Positions 21,501 to 31,229 of a stretch of DNA of 64,000 nucleotides are shown here, piece by piece. The stretch comes from Stentor roeselii. Taxonomy: Eukaryota > Ciliophora > Heterotrichea > Heterotrichida > Stentoridae. Location: positions 1-64,000 of the forward strand of contig RSEH01000160.1 of assembly GCA_006503475.1 (NCBI GenBank). Reading direction: 5' to 3'. The position numbers and the translations under genes were made by a program. Every line of letters begins with the position of its first letter. Positions within the stretch are counted from its first letter, which is position 1. The notes beneath the pieces are model-generated. The model ran no database searches. It saw nothing but the letters and a program-made list of their open reading frames with translations, and was not told the origin of the DNA.

Positions 21501-22949
21501 ATGCTGTCAATTCAGTCAGGAACTCGTAAAGCGCAAACTGCTCTTAACTTCTCGACGTCTATCTCACAGTCAAGACGTTCGAAAGTCATTCATGAGGCTG
21601 TTCCTTTATTCACTGCGCATATCAAATGTAGAGAAATTTGGCAGGCTTTGCAAATTGCTAATTATAAAAAAGCTGGAGTCTTGAATGATGCTGCTTTAGA
21701 TGTTTTACTTGAAAAACAAGGGAAAAATATTAGGGAATTGCTTCAGGTTAAGACATCTGAAGAGATTCTTGATATGCTTGATGAGGAAGAACTTGGTTTT
21801 TTGAATGAGGATGAACAGATTCTTATTTTTTCAGTGATTAAAGAAAGGATGCAGTTATGTGCTTATGAATTGTGTGAGATTCATGAGTACAATAAGTATA
21901 AAGAGATGATGAAAGCTATTAGGGCACTTGAAGCTGATATTGTTGAATACCAGGCAGTCCTTCGCAAAAGCACCTACGCAAAAGAAATCGAGATGTACCA
22001 AAAGATCGGCGAAGAAAAAATCGATTCCTTCCAAAAGACCTGGGAAGAAACCTTCACAAACTTCGAAAAACACTGCGAGTCAAAAATGGAAGAACTTTTA
22101 AACGATCAAGAAAAAGAACTTCAGCACCTCGACGAAGAAAACCAAAAAAAAAACGACGCTCTTCGGTAAGGTCCATTCAGAATAAAGCCAAAACCAATTC
22201 TAAGAAACCTTCAAATCCAAGAAAAGCTTTTCGCATTCAACGAGCGATGCGCTGAGGCGCATCAAATCAGAAACGAGTTAAAAGTTTTAGAAATCGACGA
22301 ACAAAATCGAGTAGAAAACGAAATTTTAAAAGAACAGGAAAAAAGACGAAAAAAACTCTTGTTGAAACATGCTGCTGAAGTGAAACAGGCAAGGTTAAAG
22401 AACCAGACAAATAAAAATAAACTGATTATTCAATATGAACAGGAAAAAATTCGACTTTATAAAGAAATAAAACTTCACAATCATGATATTAAAAGAAATC
22501 AGAACCTTGCAAGTAAACTCGCTGTGAAAATAGGAAAATCACGAGATGAACTGAGAAGGACCAAGGAAAATGCACGGAATCTTCAGCTTTTTTTGAAGGA
22601 AGTTAAAAGTAATAAGATTACTAGGCTTACTGTTGATACTACTGGACAGGGCACTGTTCAGAAAACTTTAAGAGGGGCTGCTAGTTTGCCAAGCACTAGT
22701 ATTGGTCAAAGAGCGAGTTTTAAAATAAATACTCAAAGTCTCACTAAATTTGGAATCAAGTCGGATGCTGCTACGGACCGGCCTGTGAATGTGATGCCAG
22801 GCTACTTAAATTCAACATCATTTTCCGCAAAAACAGGGAAACTCCTTCAGCAGAGCCGTAAAGAAAAAAACTCTCTGACCTCAATCGCAAGTCTCTACAA
22901 TGAAAAACTGGAGCCTATCCAATTACCGGACCTGAAATTACATGATTAA
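21501..22949 (+). CDS. Long coiled-coil protein, probable ciliary component (two exons)
   Basis: Joining across the 15-nt intron at 22166-22180 gives 477 aa. Residues about 45-120 are compact and helical with an EF-hand-like but non-canonical feel (LNDAALDVLLEKQGKNI). Residues about 125-375 are almost continuous coiled coil, including the phrase PKPILRNLQIQEKLFAFNERCAEAHQIR, a style I associate with conserved coiled-coil proteins of ciliated protists. The tail is Ser/Thr-rich. The shared promoter region with CCDC103 and the adjacent PG-repeat gene support a ciliary role by context. No specific family name is assigned. Confidence 0.8.
22166..22180 (+). other. 15-nt intron in the coiled-coil gene
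   Basis: GTAAGGTCCATTCAG. Splicing joins CTT CG to A ATA AAG and continues the coiled coil. It is phase 2 with A at position 10. Retention gives CGG TAA, an immediate stop. Confidence 0.93.
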
Positions 22950-23332
22950 ATAAGAAGTTAGAATAATTCCTTTTATAATCATTAAAACTTCTGATCCTTC
23001 TTCAAATCCAGACTTTTTACTTATTCAATTAATTTAACAAGTTGCTAGAAAAACTGTGATCAGTTGAAAAACTTTGCTAAAAGTGCTTTCTTCCTTTCTA
23101 AACCTGCAGAAATCTTATCATTTATTCCATTTTAAACCACTTTACACTTTTCACAATTCAAATCATTTAAAAATTCACTGATCCTAGAAAAATATAAAAA
23201 TCCTTCTTTTCCATGTAAAATATTCTAACCCAAATAAATTCCCTGAACTCTGCAACTTAATTCATTTTCAACATCATCAATACCACCTTCAATAACCTTC
23301 ACTCTTTCCATCCACATTCCAAATCTTTAATA
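22950..23332. other. Intergenic spacer, A+C-rich
   Basis: 383 bp without a frame, markedly A+C-rich on the + strand right up to the next plus-strand start. Confidence 0.6.
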
Positions 23333-24175
23333 ATGTCAGACATCCAACGTCTCTTCTCTTACGGTCATCACGAGTGGTCAATGCCCGGGTACCAAGTAAC
23401 AGGGACCAAGCACCACTTCACCAAATCCTATTCCTTCTCACCAAACAAAGACTCTTCCCGCAGTTCCATAAACAAAGACATAAAAATCTTCCCAGACCCT
23501 GCAAAATACGGAGAAACTTTAGAACAAACCGTAAAAAAACATTGGAGAAAAGCCTCAGGACAGTTCCCCAAAGGTAAAAAAAAGACCTACGTGGATGAAC
23601 TAATAAAAACTGCCAGAAACACTCCAGGGCCCGGTTCTTACAACAAACTTCCTAAAAACACTCTGCCGAGGAAAGTAAGCAAACTTGGCAAGTTCGAGTA
23701 AGGACTACTTAGCAAAAGTGAAAGAATGGGTTTCATGAATTCTGTTGAAAGTAACGCTGAAGAGACTCCTTCGTCTTGGAAGTACTTTCCTAAAAAACCT
23801 GATAAACGACTTGGATCCATCTGGCCTAAGCCTAAAGAAAGTAAAAGTGAAAAACCAACGGCGGGCCCTGGGGACTATGAAGGGGTCAATAAGGCGATGG
23901 GAAGGGTTTTGAAGAATTCACCGAATTATAGCTTTTCTAGGTCGAAAACTCCCAGCGTTTATCATGTTAAAGCGCTTAGGGCAAAAGCAATTCCTGGAGT
24001 TGGGGCTTATAAAAACTCGGATACGGCTTTTAATAAGTTTTCATTGAGAAGAGATAGAACTCCTATTATCATGCCTTATAAAATTAAGAGGTTTACTGAG
24101 TTGGTTATTGAAAACTCGAAGAAAGTACCTGGACCTGGAGCGTATGAAAATGTTTTGCCGATGAAAAATAAGTGA
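23333..24175 (+). CDS. Sperm-tail PG-rich repeat (STPGR) protein (two exons)
   Basis: Splicing the 15-nt intron at 23698-23712 gives 275 aa ending in TGA. Four PG-repeat motifs are visible: TPGPGSYNKL, TAGPGDYEG, IPGVGAYKN and VPGPGAYENV. STPGR proteins sit on or inside ciliary and cortical microtubules. Between the motifs are basic segments with RS.TP and FSRSKTPS phrases. The TGA stop here, confirmed by the end of the last repeat, supports the standard genetic code. A second STPGR gene lies 1.1 kb downstream on the other strand. Confidence 0.88.
23698..23712 (+). other. 15-nt intron in the STPGR gene
   Basis: GTAAGGACTACTTAG. Splicing joins TTC GA to C AAA AGT. It is phase 2 with A at position 10. 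Retention gives GAG TAA, a stop. Confidence 0.93.
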
Positions 24176-24416
24176 TGGGATGTGTTATAATAATTTTGAA
24201 GTACTTATACATTTTTATGTGATTATTGTAGGAAAATTAAAGTTGTTCTATATTTTTGTTATTTAATAGATAGATGAATTTGAGCTATAAATAAATGATT
24301 CAAGTTCTATCAGCCTGCTTAAGTTCCAACTAAAATAATCCAATAAAAATAAACCTCAAATCCTAAATATTTCCCTCTTCTCCCAAACAAAAAAACCTAA
24401 ATCAATCTAAATCATT

Positions 24417-24776
24417 CTAAACTATGTAAACGTTATAAGCCATGATCCCCGGTGGCTGACCCTCTAAGACCTCATTATCGAAATTTTCCCTTAACACAAG
24501 CATGAACTCTTGCAAAGGAATACAAATCCTACACTTAATCTCAAAATACTGAAAGTTATCCACAATACTTTCCGTCACAAACAGCAAATTGGGATCACTC
24601 AAGTCAGTAGCGAAAGTATGTCCATTGCGAATGCGTTTCTTAATCCAAGTAGTCGAATCATAAGGAAGTTCAATCCTATCCGTAGTGACATCAAAAGCAT
24701 GCTGAATATCCGAAGCCAAAGCGACAAGTGCGAAGCAAAATGATAAGACTTTAATCATATTTATATTCAGAACCAT
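24417..24776 (-). CDS. Small secreted protein, unknown
   Basis: A 119-aa frame. The seventh codon is also ATG, and MIKVLSFCFALVALAS from there is a textbook signal peptide, so the true start may be 24758. The mature part has only two cysteines (KCRIC), many acidic residues, and ends NVYIV. No family is recognised. It sits 16 bp after the TSR2 stop on the same strand, or 34 bp if the inner ATG is used. Confidence 0.65.
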   Translation of the reverse strand: MVLNINMIKVLSFCFALVALASDIQHAFDVTTDRIELPYDSTTWIKKRIRNGHTFATDLSDPNLLFVTESIVDNFQYFEIKCRICIPLQEFMLVLRENFDNEVLEGQPPGIMAYNVYIV

Positions 24777-24792
24777 TTCTAAAGGTCGATTA

Positions 24793-25251
24793 TTACTTAT
24801 TTTTCTTTTTCTTGCTCACAACCAACTCGAACCCGTCCTCATCAACTAAGACAGGAGGATCGACCTGCAAGTCTTGAACGGCTTGGACGAGGTCAGGAGG
24901 AGGTTTGACTTTTGTGCAGGTTTCAGTGTCGGCTGATTGAAGTCTTCGAAGTTTGCTGATTTCCTCGTTCTGGCCTTTCATGTGTTCCTGATAAACTTTT
25001 AATAAGATGTTTGCTATGTCTTCTGCGCTGTTGTCTTCTAAAACTACTGAAAATTTGGACTCCATTGCATCTTCTAAGAAATTTGACACGTCGGATGAGT
25101 TTACTTCGAACTGAAGGATGTAGTCGGTTAGGGATTGAATTAGGTTTGACTTGTCTTCTTCTTCTCCCCAGCCCATGTCTACTGCGAGTTTCAAGGCTGT
25201 CCAGTTTTCTAGGCAGAGATTTACTGCTTCTGAGATCACTGAATCGACCAT
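24793..25251 (-). CDS. TSR2: Pre-rRNA-processing protein TSR2
   Basis: A 152-aa frame from ATG 25251. It matches the TSR2 family: W17 in ENWTALKLAV, the MGWGEE element (26-31) in the place of the WGG motif, helices with LEDAMESKF and VLEDNSAEDIANILL, then the conserved acidic DEDGFELV near 138-145 and a Lys tail. TSR2 escorts ribosomal protein eS26 (RPS26) into the nucleus and is needed for late 20S pre-rRNA processing. Length is close to the usual size. It is 17 bp downstream of the next gene on the same strand. Confidence 0.87.
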   Translation of the reverse strand: MVDSVISEAVNLCLENWTALKLAVDMGWGEEEDKSNLIQSLTDYILQFEVNSSDVSNFLEDAMESKFSVVLEDNSAEDIANILLKVYQEHMKGQNEEISKLRRLQSADTETCTKVKPPPDLVQAVQDLQVDPPVLVDEDGFELVVSKKKKNK

Positions 25252-25268
25252 TTAACAGTATTAGTTGA

Positions 25269-25880
25269 TTAGAGACGTCGACCTTGTGATAGTGAGATTG
25301 CTTCGAAGACTCCTAGCTTGGATAAGTCTACTTCTTTTACTCTGGCCTCTGTACTAAACTTCCATTTCGGCGAATGATCTCTTTGCTGCACGTTATATCT
25401 CCAAGGTTCAGGGTTTCTACTAAGTTCCGGGTTCAAAAAGTTATCCTTCCTAACTTCACTTCCAAAAACAACAGCTTTAGCTCTAAATTTCCTGAAATCA
25501 AGTCGATACTCTCCAGGTCCAGGAACATTGTTATTTTTTTCCTGAAACTTCTGAGCGAAACTAAAGCTTTTCCCATTGATTTTAGGCAAATTATAACATC
25601 CAGGTCCTGGAGACTCACAAGTTCCACCTAAAGTCTGATGAAGTCCAAGAGAGAGTTCTCGAGGATTCCTGCCAAATTTCGTAATTTTCGCGTTATTTAG
25701 ACTAGATAAGCCGTTGGGGTCATACCTTCCAGGTCCAGGTGAATTCAAATCATTGAACTGTTCAAATCTCCTTGCTCTTCCAATAGATCCAAACCTTTTA
25801 CTCAAATGATTTTCAAACTTTTCCATGCGATACTTATCAAGATAAGCAGCTTGCGAGTAAATTTCATGTAAAGTCTTCAT
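25269..25880 (-). CDS. Second STPGR (PG-rich repeat) protein
   Basis: A 203-aa frame from ATG 25880. Three strong repeats are present: SPGPGRYDP, SPGPGCYNL and VPGPGEYRL, plus a degenerate one (NPEPWRYNV). Intervening segments carry FG and KFGR phrases typical of the family. It is probably a ciliary or cortical microtubule-associated protein. It is on the opposite strand from the first STPGR gene and differs in sequence, so it is not a recent tandem copy. It sits 20 bp after the LSM14 stop. Confidence 0.85.
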   Translation of the reverse strand: MKTLHEIYSQAAYLDKYRMEKFENHLSKRFGSIGRARRFEQFNDLNSPGPGRYDPNGLSSLNNAKITKFGRNPRELSLGLHQTLGGTCESPGPGCYNLPKINGKSFSFAQKFQEKNNNVPGPGEYRLDFRKFRAKAVVFGSEVRKDNFLNPELSRNPEPWRYNVQQRDHSPKWKFSTEARVKEVDLSKLGVFEAISLSQGRRL

Positions 25881-25900
25881 TTTTACCTAATCATAAATTA

Positions 25901-26554
25901 TTAGGCCCTGGGCCTTCTGCCCCTTCCCCTTCGAAAGCCTCTACCCCGGCGATTGTTGTACTTTTTCAATTCCCTTTCAGCAAAATAAACACTTTCCTCG
26001 CCGAAGGTTTCTTTATCAGTTGCTTTCTGTTTGTGTCTATCGAACTCTTCACGGTCACCAACAGTGAGATTATCAAAAAATCCCTTATTTTTATCATATC
26101 TTTTTGACCCGTCTTCTTTAGTCTCACTTCTCGAAAGCGTCGCAGAGCCGAAGTCGAAGTCTTCCTTTAAAGACTCTTTAAGAGCAGCGTCAGTGGCTTG
26201 ATGAAGCTCGCCATGTGAATGTGAGTTGAAAGAACGAGCTGCTCGTCGCTGAGGCCTGCGTCTTTCGACTGGTTCTGGCTTTGCTTCTGGAATGGAAGAA
26301 GTAGTGGAAGTTGATTGGATCACTGTCAGGTCTTTGATGTCTGCACCTCGGAAGATGATGATTTCGTAGATGTCGTTTGATGCTGGAATTTCTCGACCGT
26401 CTCCTCGGCGACCTTCTGTTCCGAAGCTTCGCACGTTGCTTAAAGAAACAGTGTGTTGGGATGTATCGATGCTACTCAGAGTGCCTTCGTACCTTATATC
26501 ACTTTTTGATATCAAACTTATCTGGCTGCCTATATAGGGAAGTGTGGCACTCAT
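25901..26554 (-). CDS. LSM14: LSM14/Scd6-family RNA-binding protein
   Basis: A 217-aa frame from ATG 26554. Residues 1-80 are an LSm14 domain (YIGS.ISL.SKSDIRYEGTL, then VRSFGTEGR, then IIFRGADIKDL). Residues about 133-190 hold FDF, the FFD box (YDKNKGFFDNL) and the TFG box (DKETFGEESVY). The C-terminus is an Arg/Gly tract. This is the full layout of Scd6/RAP55, a translational repressor and P-body component that binds decapping factors and eIF4G/eIF4E. The linker is shorter than in animals. Assignment is firm. Confidence 0.93.
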   Translation of the reverse strand: MSATLPYIGSQISLISKSDIRYEGTLSSIDTSQHTVSLSNVRSFGTEGRRGDGREIPASNDIYEIIIFRGADIKDLTVIQSTSTTSSIPEAKPEPVERRRPQRRAARSFNSHSHGELHQATDAALKESLKEDFDFGSATLSRSETKEDGSKRYDKNKGFFDNLTVGDREEFDRHKQKATDKETFGEESVYFAERELKKYNNRRGRGFRRGRGRRPRA

Positions 26555-27254
26555 GAATTTTTATTAGCATCCGGGTTCTGTCATATTCACAGATATGGAG
26601 ATTGCAGGCATTTTAAGGTTTTTGGTGAATGGAATTTTTTTAGGTGTGGAAATTTTTTGTTGAGAAATTTTAGGGTGTTGTTCGGGTTTAAGAGGAGAGG
26701 GTTTTTTAGAGTGATGATTATGTTTGAGCTTGGAATTTTTATGATGTACAGATTGTTTATTTGAAAAAGTTTAGAGGATTTTTAGATGTTCAGGAAAGTT
26801 ATCAAGTTTTAAATTTGGAATTGGATTAATTTACTGCTTTGAAATTTTTTTAGATTTTGATAGATTATAGATATCTTAACCAAAATAATGTAATAATTAA
26901 AGTGAGACAAAGGTATCAGCATAAAGGTAAAAATAATTTTGTAAATTTTATTAATATAATAAAACTTTCACTAATTATTATTGCTTATGTTTTTTCAATC
27001 TTTATCATCAAATACGTTAATAAAAAAAATTAATCAGTAATTATATAATTCTAAACATCTGCTTTGAGTCTCAACCTATAACAAGTACCACTGCTATACT
27101 TTTATTTATTAAGGTAATTTTATATTAAATCTTCTCGTATCTTAATAATTTATTTATTTTATAGACTTCTTTAATATCATTTTAATAACTGGTTGTGCTC
27201 TTTAGATATATCTTTAAATTATGCTATTTATTTATAATACCTTCAGATAATAAT
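26555..27254. promoter_or_regulatory. Divergent gap between LSM14 and PLAC8-1
   Basis: About 700 bp. The first 250 bp are strongly G+T-rich on the + strand (75% over 26641-26700 by hand count), so A+C-rich on the LSM14 coding strand. The rest is plain AT-rich DNA. No gene is seen. Confidence 0.5.
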
Positions 27255-27815
27255 ATGAGTAAAAACTGGGAGGCAAGTATATTTGGATGTATGTGTGGGT
27301 TTATTCCTTGTTACTGCACTTTCTGTGTACCATGTGGTTCCTGCTATCTTCATCTTTACGCAGCTGGAGAAGCATCAAATGGTTGTTGCGTTCCATTCTG
27401 TAGAGTCTGGTACCTTTGGTGTCTTGGTTGTGCGATCAACAGAAGTCGTATCAGATTTGAATTAGACATTAAAGGCTCCTTTGTTGAAGACTATTACACC
27501 TGGGTTTATTGTTACGCATGTGCAGGCGCTCAGGAATATAGAGAACTTGGCTTCTCAATGAGACCAAAAATTATTGAATACTATGAAAACAACAATTCTA
27601 ATAATGTAAGACCTGCTCCGATTGTTAATCCTTACAGAAATGAAAATCCGAGTAGTCAACTAGCACCTTATAATCGAAACAGTGCGTACGTAGCAGCTGG
27701 AATGGTTTATGCTGATCAAGATGAAGTTGCTTTTGTAAGTACTGAAGCTGCTTTTTTAAACAATGGTCAAACTGCTGTTGTTAGAACTCAAGCAATTCTT
27801 ATGAGTAATTATTGA
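27255..27815 (+). CDS. PLAC8-type Cys-rich protein 1
   Basis: The best start is ATG 27255 (MSKNWEASIFGC), matching the paralogue at 29151; the upstream in-frame reading has only a GTG. The protein is 186 aa and ends in TGA. It has the PLAC8 pattern: W..S.FGC, a Cys-rich hydrophobic core (CCVPFCR, CLGCAINRSRIRFELDIKGS) and CYACAGAQEYREL. Members are small membrane-associated proteins linked to metal or Ca2+ handling or cell size in plants and animals; the role here is unknown. Unlike the other two copies it has an Asn-rich C-terminal extension of about 80 aa. Confidence 0.85.
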   Translation: MSKNWEASIFGCMCGFIPCYCTFCVPCGSCYLHLYAAGEASNGCCVPFCRVWYLWCLGCAINRSRIRFELDIKGSFVEDYYTWVYCYACAGAQEYRELGFSMRPKIIEYYENNNSNNVRPAPIVNPYRNENPSSQLAPYNRNSAYVAAGMVYADQDEVAFVSTEAAFLNNGQTAVVRTQAILMSNY

Positions 27816-28424
27816 ATGAATTAATTTTCAATTTGCTTGTGTGAGTTGATGTTATTTATTTTTAATTAGTTTGATTTTGAATTTCTGTAAAATTAGCATT
27901 TTTGCAGATATGATATTAATACTCACATAAGTATTTATCATTGAATGCTAGAAGTTCAATAGTGATTGATGATAATGAGGTTAGACATATTGAATAATTA
28001 GAGTATATATAATATGCATAAAACTTATCAAATTGAAGATAGATTCATGATTAAAAGTAACTTTTTTTAACATAAATTTCATTTTCAACACAATAATTAT
28101 CAAAGCAAATAAATGACATAGATTATGTCAGGATAGATTTAGTGCAATACGAGCACCTAGTGGCCCCTACCAACCAGCTTGTCTTTAATTTCACTGTTTA
28201 GCACCTAAATATCCATAAAGACTTTTATCAGGGAAATAGTAAATCCAAGATAAGATTCCATTTGATTATCTAAACTTATGTAAATAAACTTAGCTTTCAC
28301 CTAGATAATCATTTGATTTTCTTAAGCCTTTTCATTAATTCTGAGAAAAACTATGCTAAACACCCTAAAAAGTCTGATAATATTAATTTCAATTATATCC
28401 AGAAGTTTATAATTTGTTTAAACT
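27816..28424. other. Intergenic spacer
   Basis: About 600 bp of AT-rich DNA with no gene. Confidence 0.55.
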
Positions 28425-28787
28425 ATGGATTTAATTAATCATCCAATCCACCCAATACATAAAAAAATGTCTCATCACTGGGAATCCTCCCTCTGCGGTT
28501 GTTTAGATAACTGTGGAGTTTGTCTCTGCGTTTTTTGTTGTCCCTTGGGATTTTGTTGCATACATCTCAAAGTTGCAGGGAAGGCATCTGGCGGTTGCTG
28601 CGGTCCATATTGCAGAGTTTTACTCTGCCACTACTTCGGATTCGCAATGAACAGAAAGCGGATAAGACATGAGGTTGATGTTAAAGGATCATTCTGGGGA
28701 GACTGCTGTACTTGGCTGTATTGCGCTCCATGTGCAGCTTCCCAAGAGTTTAGAGAATGGAAGGTGCGTGGGAAACATAACCCATAA
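28425..28787 (+). CDS. PLAC8-type Cys-rich protein 2
   Basis: A frame of 120 aa; an inner ATG at 28467 (MSHHWESSLCGC) aligns with the starts of the other copies and is the likely true start, giving 106 aa. It keeps the family core: CCGPYCRV, AMNRKRIRHEVDVKGSFWGDCCTW and CAPCAASQEFRE. It is shorter than copy 1 and closest in its core to copy 3, so copies 2 and 3 are probably the more recent duplicates. Confidence 0.82.
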   Translation: MDLINHPIHPIHKKMSHHWESSLCGCLDNCGVCLCVFCCPLGFCCIHLKVAGKASGGCCGPYCRVLLCHYFGFAMNRKRIRHEVDVKGSFWGDCCTWLYCAPCAASQEFREWKVRGKHNP

Positions 28788-29150
28788 TCATTCATAGTTA
28801 AGTATAGCTAAGAACTAAGAAAGTTTCAGGAGATTGACTTCTGAGAACAGGGAGGTTTCTTTTGAAGTTTTTGATGAATTGGAATTAGGAGTAGAAAAAA
28901 TCATTTTAATGATTTTGGGAGAAATATTGGAAGGAATGTGGAGGTTATTTGGTGAATTTATATGAATCTTTGCCAGTTTTTTAAATTTTGTGTTTACCTT
29001 TTTTCATATAGAACAAAAATAGCTTGGCTAAGAAGGAAAGCACAGGGTAATGAAGTGGTACTCTCAGTCTTTATAAGGGTTATTTTTTTTTTAGCAGAAT
29101 GCTACCCGCGAAAGAATTTAATTGAATATTTCCGAATCATTTGATAATAA
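28788..29150. other. Intergenic spacer
   Basis: 363 bp, G+T-rich in its first half, with no convincing gene. A short frame at 28962-29144 shows no family resemblance. Confidence 0.5.
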
Positions 29151-29489
29151 ATGTCAAAAGACTGGACTTCAGGACTATTTGGTTGTATGGGTGACTGTAA
29201 AACCTGCTACTTCTCATTTTTTTTCCCTTGCGGCTTCTTCTGCATTCACGTAGCAGCCACAGCGAAGGCAACTGGAGGAGGATGCTGTGGCCCCTGTTTT
29301 CGGGCCTTCATATGTCTATGCATCGGATGCGCTATAAACAGAAAAAGAATTCGTCATGAATGCGATGTGGAAGGCAGCTTCTGGGGTGACTGTTGCGCTT
29401 GGCTATTTTGCTCTCCTTGCGCAGCCACCCAGGAGCATCGAGAACTGAAGCATCATAAAAAGCAAAAAAATCACGGAAATTCAACTTAA
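29151..29489 (+). CDS. PLAC8-type Cys-rich protein 3
   Basis: 112 aa from ATG 29151 (MSKDWTSGLFGCMGDC). The core GGGCCGPCFRAF, CAINRKRIRHECDVEGSFWGDCCAW, CSPCAATQEHREL is a clear PLAC8 match. The Cys positions agree with copies 1 and 2. It ends with a basic tail. Third member of the tandem group. Confidence 0.85.
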   Translation: MSKDWTSGLFGCMGDCKTCYFSFFFPCGFFCIHVAATAKATGGGCCGPCFRAFICLCIGCAINRKRIRHECDVEGSFWGDCCAWLFCSPCAATQEHRELKHHKKQKNHGNST

Positions 29490-29679
29490 ATTTAGATATT
29501 CTTGAAATTAAGGTATTTACTGTAAAATCTTTAAATTTCAAAGAAAAAGATTGAAAAAAATCTAAAAAATTCAGAAACTGCCATTTTAGGTGGAATGAAA
29601 AGAGGTAATTCTAAAAAAAACTTAAAATTTTATTGGGAAAGATTATTAAGTGCAGTAATCATAATCAAAAGAATCATAA

Positions 29680-30009
29680 ATGTCTGAAATTTTATTTGCA
29701 CTTGGGTGTATCAGCATGTGCAGCTCATTAGGGGCAATGACTTATGGGTACCATGGAGGGCTTACTTATGAACAAAAGAAACACTGGAAGAAAGCTGTTA
29801 ATTTTCAACAACTTGGAGCACTTCCGCTGCTTCTTTCGAAGTCATGCAGGTCGACTCTTCCTGGATACTTGGCTATCATCGGGACTGCTACTTTTTCAAT
29901 TCCTTTGTACTACAGCTCGATCACTGATGATAAAACTTATAATAAGGTCATGCCTTATGGAGGAGTCTTGATGATGGCTTCGTGGGTCACTTTGGCCCTA
30001 CTTCAGTAA
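29680..30009 (+). CDS. TMEM256: TMEM256/DUF423-type small membrane protein
   Basis: 109 aa. It matches the TMEM256/DUF423 layout: an N-terminal hydrophobic segment with GA...YG.HGG, a W..AV.FQQLGALPLLL segment, a G.....ATFSIPLYYSS segment, then MPYGGVLMMASWVTLALL. Four short membrane helices are expected. The family is widespread in bacteria and eukaryotes, and its function is not established. Confidence 0.82.
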   Translation: MSEILFALGCISMCSSLGAMTYGYHGGLTYEQKKHWKKAVNFQQLGALPLLLSKSCRSTLPGYLAIIGTATFSIPLYYSSITDDKTYNKVMPYGGVLMMASWVTLALLQ

Positions 30010-30556
30010 TTAGCTAGAGTTTTAAGATTCACGGCTTTTGGAATATTAGGAATAGGGATAGATTAAAGACTTTAGTTATAAATTATGGATGTTGAATGCT
30101 CTCGAGTTTAAAAGATGTGCGTTTTATTAGTGATTTCAAGATTTTAAGTATTAACTTCAGAGACACTTATGCTCTCAAATTACTCATTTTCAATCCAATA
30201 TTAATCCCTTTCAGAAAAAATCAACAAACCTGCAGAACTAGTTCAAAACTTGATAATGATTTGTTAACTTAAACAATCACTAAAAACCACTAACTGCTTT
30301 CCTTAAGTTGATACTTCGTAATAATTAAACTGCATCAACTTTAATAAAAAACCATCTTCCTAAAATCTAAACCAGCCTGACTATTCAATCAAGAAACACA
30401 AAGAATTTAATAGTAAAAAAACTTTAAAACCTTCCAAAAAAAACCCAAAAAAAAACTCAGTCAAAATCTCATTTTTCTAAAATTAATCCAAATAATTCCC
30501 ATCATCTCCTCGAACCCTCTCTACCAAATGAAAAATTCTTCTATTAAAATTAACAA
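30010..30556. other. Intergenic spacer, A+C-rich
   Basis: 547 bp without a gene. 30421-30480 has only about 27% G+T by hand count, the most A+C-biased stretch I counted. It leads directly into the next plus-strand start. Confidence 0.6.
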
Positions 30557-30880
30557 ATGGGCTGCTGTTCATCCTCAAACGAGATCGACAATCAAGAATA
30601 CATCGAATCTTCCAGAAACGACTCTCTTAATGTGTCTTTCGGAGAGAGCATGATCGAGACTTTATATGAAAAATCTCAGTCTCGAAGGCCTGCCCTTGAC
30701 TTGCCCCTCAGCAGTTCAAGGCTGAGGTCTACAAGTTTTAGTGGAGGTTTTCTAGTCACTCAAGGAGAAGGGACCTTAAACTTTAATATTTCAACACAAA
30801 GCAACTCGTATACAAAGAGGAGTAAAAATTACGATGGCAGCTACGGAGAATTAATGCAGTATTCTGAAACTTATAATTAG
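30557..30880 (+). CDS. Small dually acylated hydrophilic protein
   Basis: 107 aa starting MGCCSSSNE. G2 with S6 fits N-myristoylation, and C3/C4 fit adjacent palmitoylation, so plasma-membrane or ciliary-membrane anchoring is likely. The rest is Ser-rich and probably disordered, with no domain I recognise. Coding status rests on the acylation start, codon pattern and tidy length; there is no homologue I can name. Confidence 0.62.
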   Translation: MGCCSSSNEIDNQEYIESSRNDSLNVSFGESMIETLYEKSQSRRPALDLPLSSSRLRSTSFSGGFLVTQGEGTLNFNISTQSNSYTKRSKNYDGSYGELMQYSETYN

Positions 30881-31229
30881 ATGTGAATATTTAAATTAGA
30901 CATGATTCAAGTTTATTGATTTCGAAGTTTGAATCGAACAAAGAAAAATTTATCTTCCCTGTTAAAAAACTCTATTTTCCTGATAAAAAACTCAATTGTT
31001 AAACCTTCATAACTTGCATAGTCCAAAAATTCCTATCTTAAATTAAACCTTATCAGAAAAGTTCTTTTCAAATACCCAAAAATCATTAACCATAAATTCA
31101 CCATCTCCAAAACCAAAAATTTTTCAGTCTTTTCAACACCTTTTTTCATCGTAAATCCATTAAATTCAATAAATCCTTAAAAATTCTCATTCAAAACTTT
31201 TCCAATTCTCAAATTACAAATAATAAAAA
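30881..31229. other. Intergenic spacer, A+C-rich
   Basis: 349 bp, no gene, A+C-rich toward the PLK start. Confidence 0.55.

Noticed and set aside
27195-27254. Extension of PLAC8-1 upstream
   Set aside because: The upstream start is GTG, and the paralogue at 29151 starts at the MSK.W equivalent to ATG 27255.
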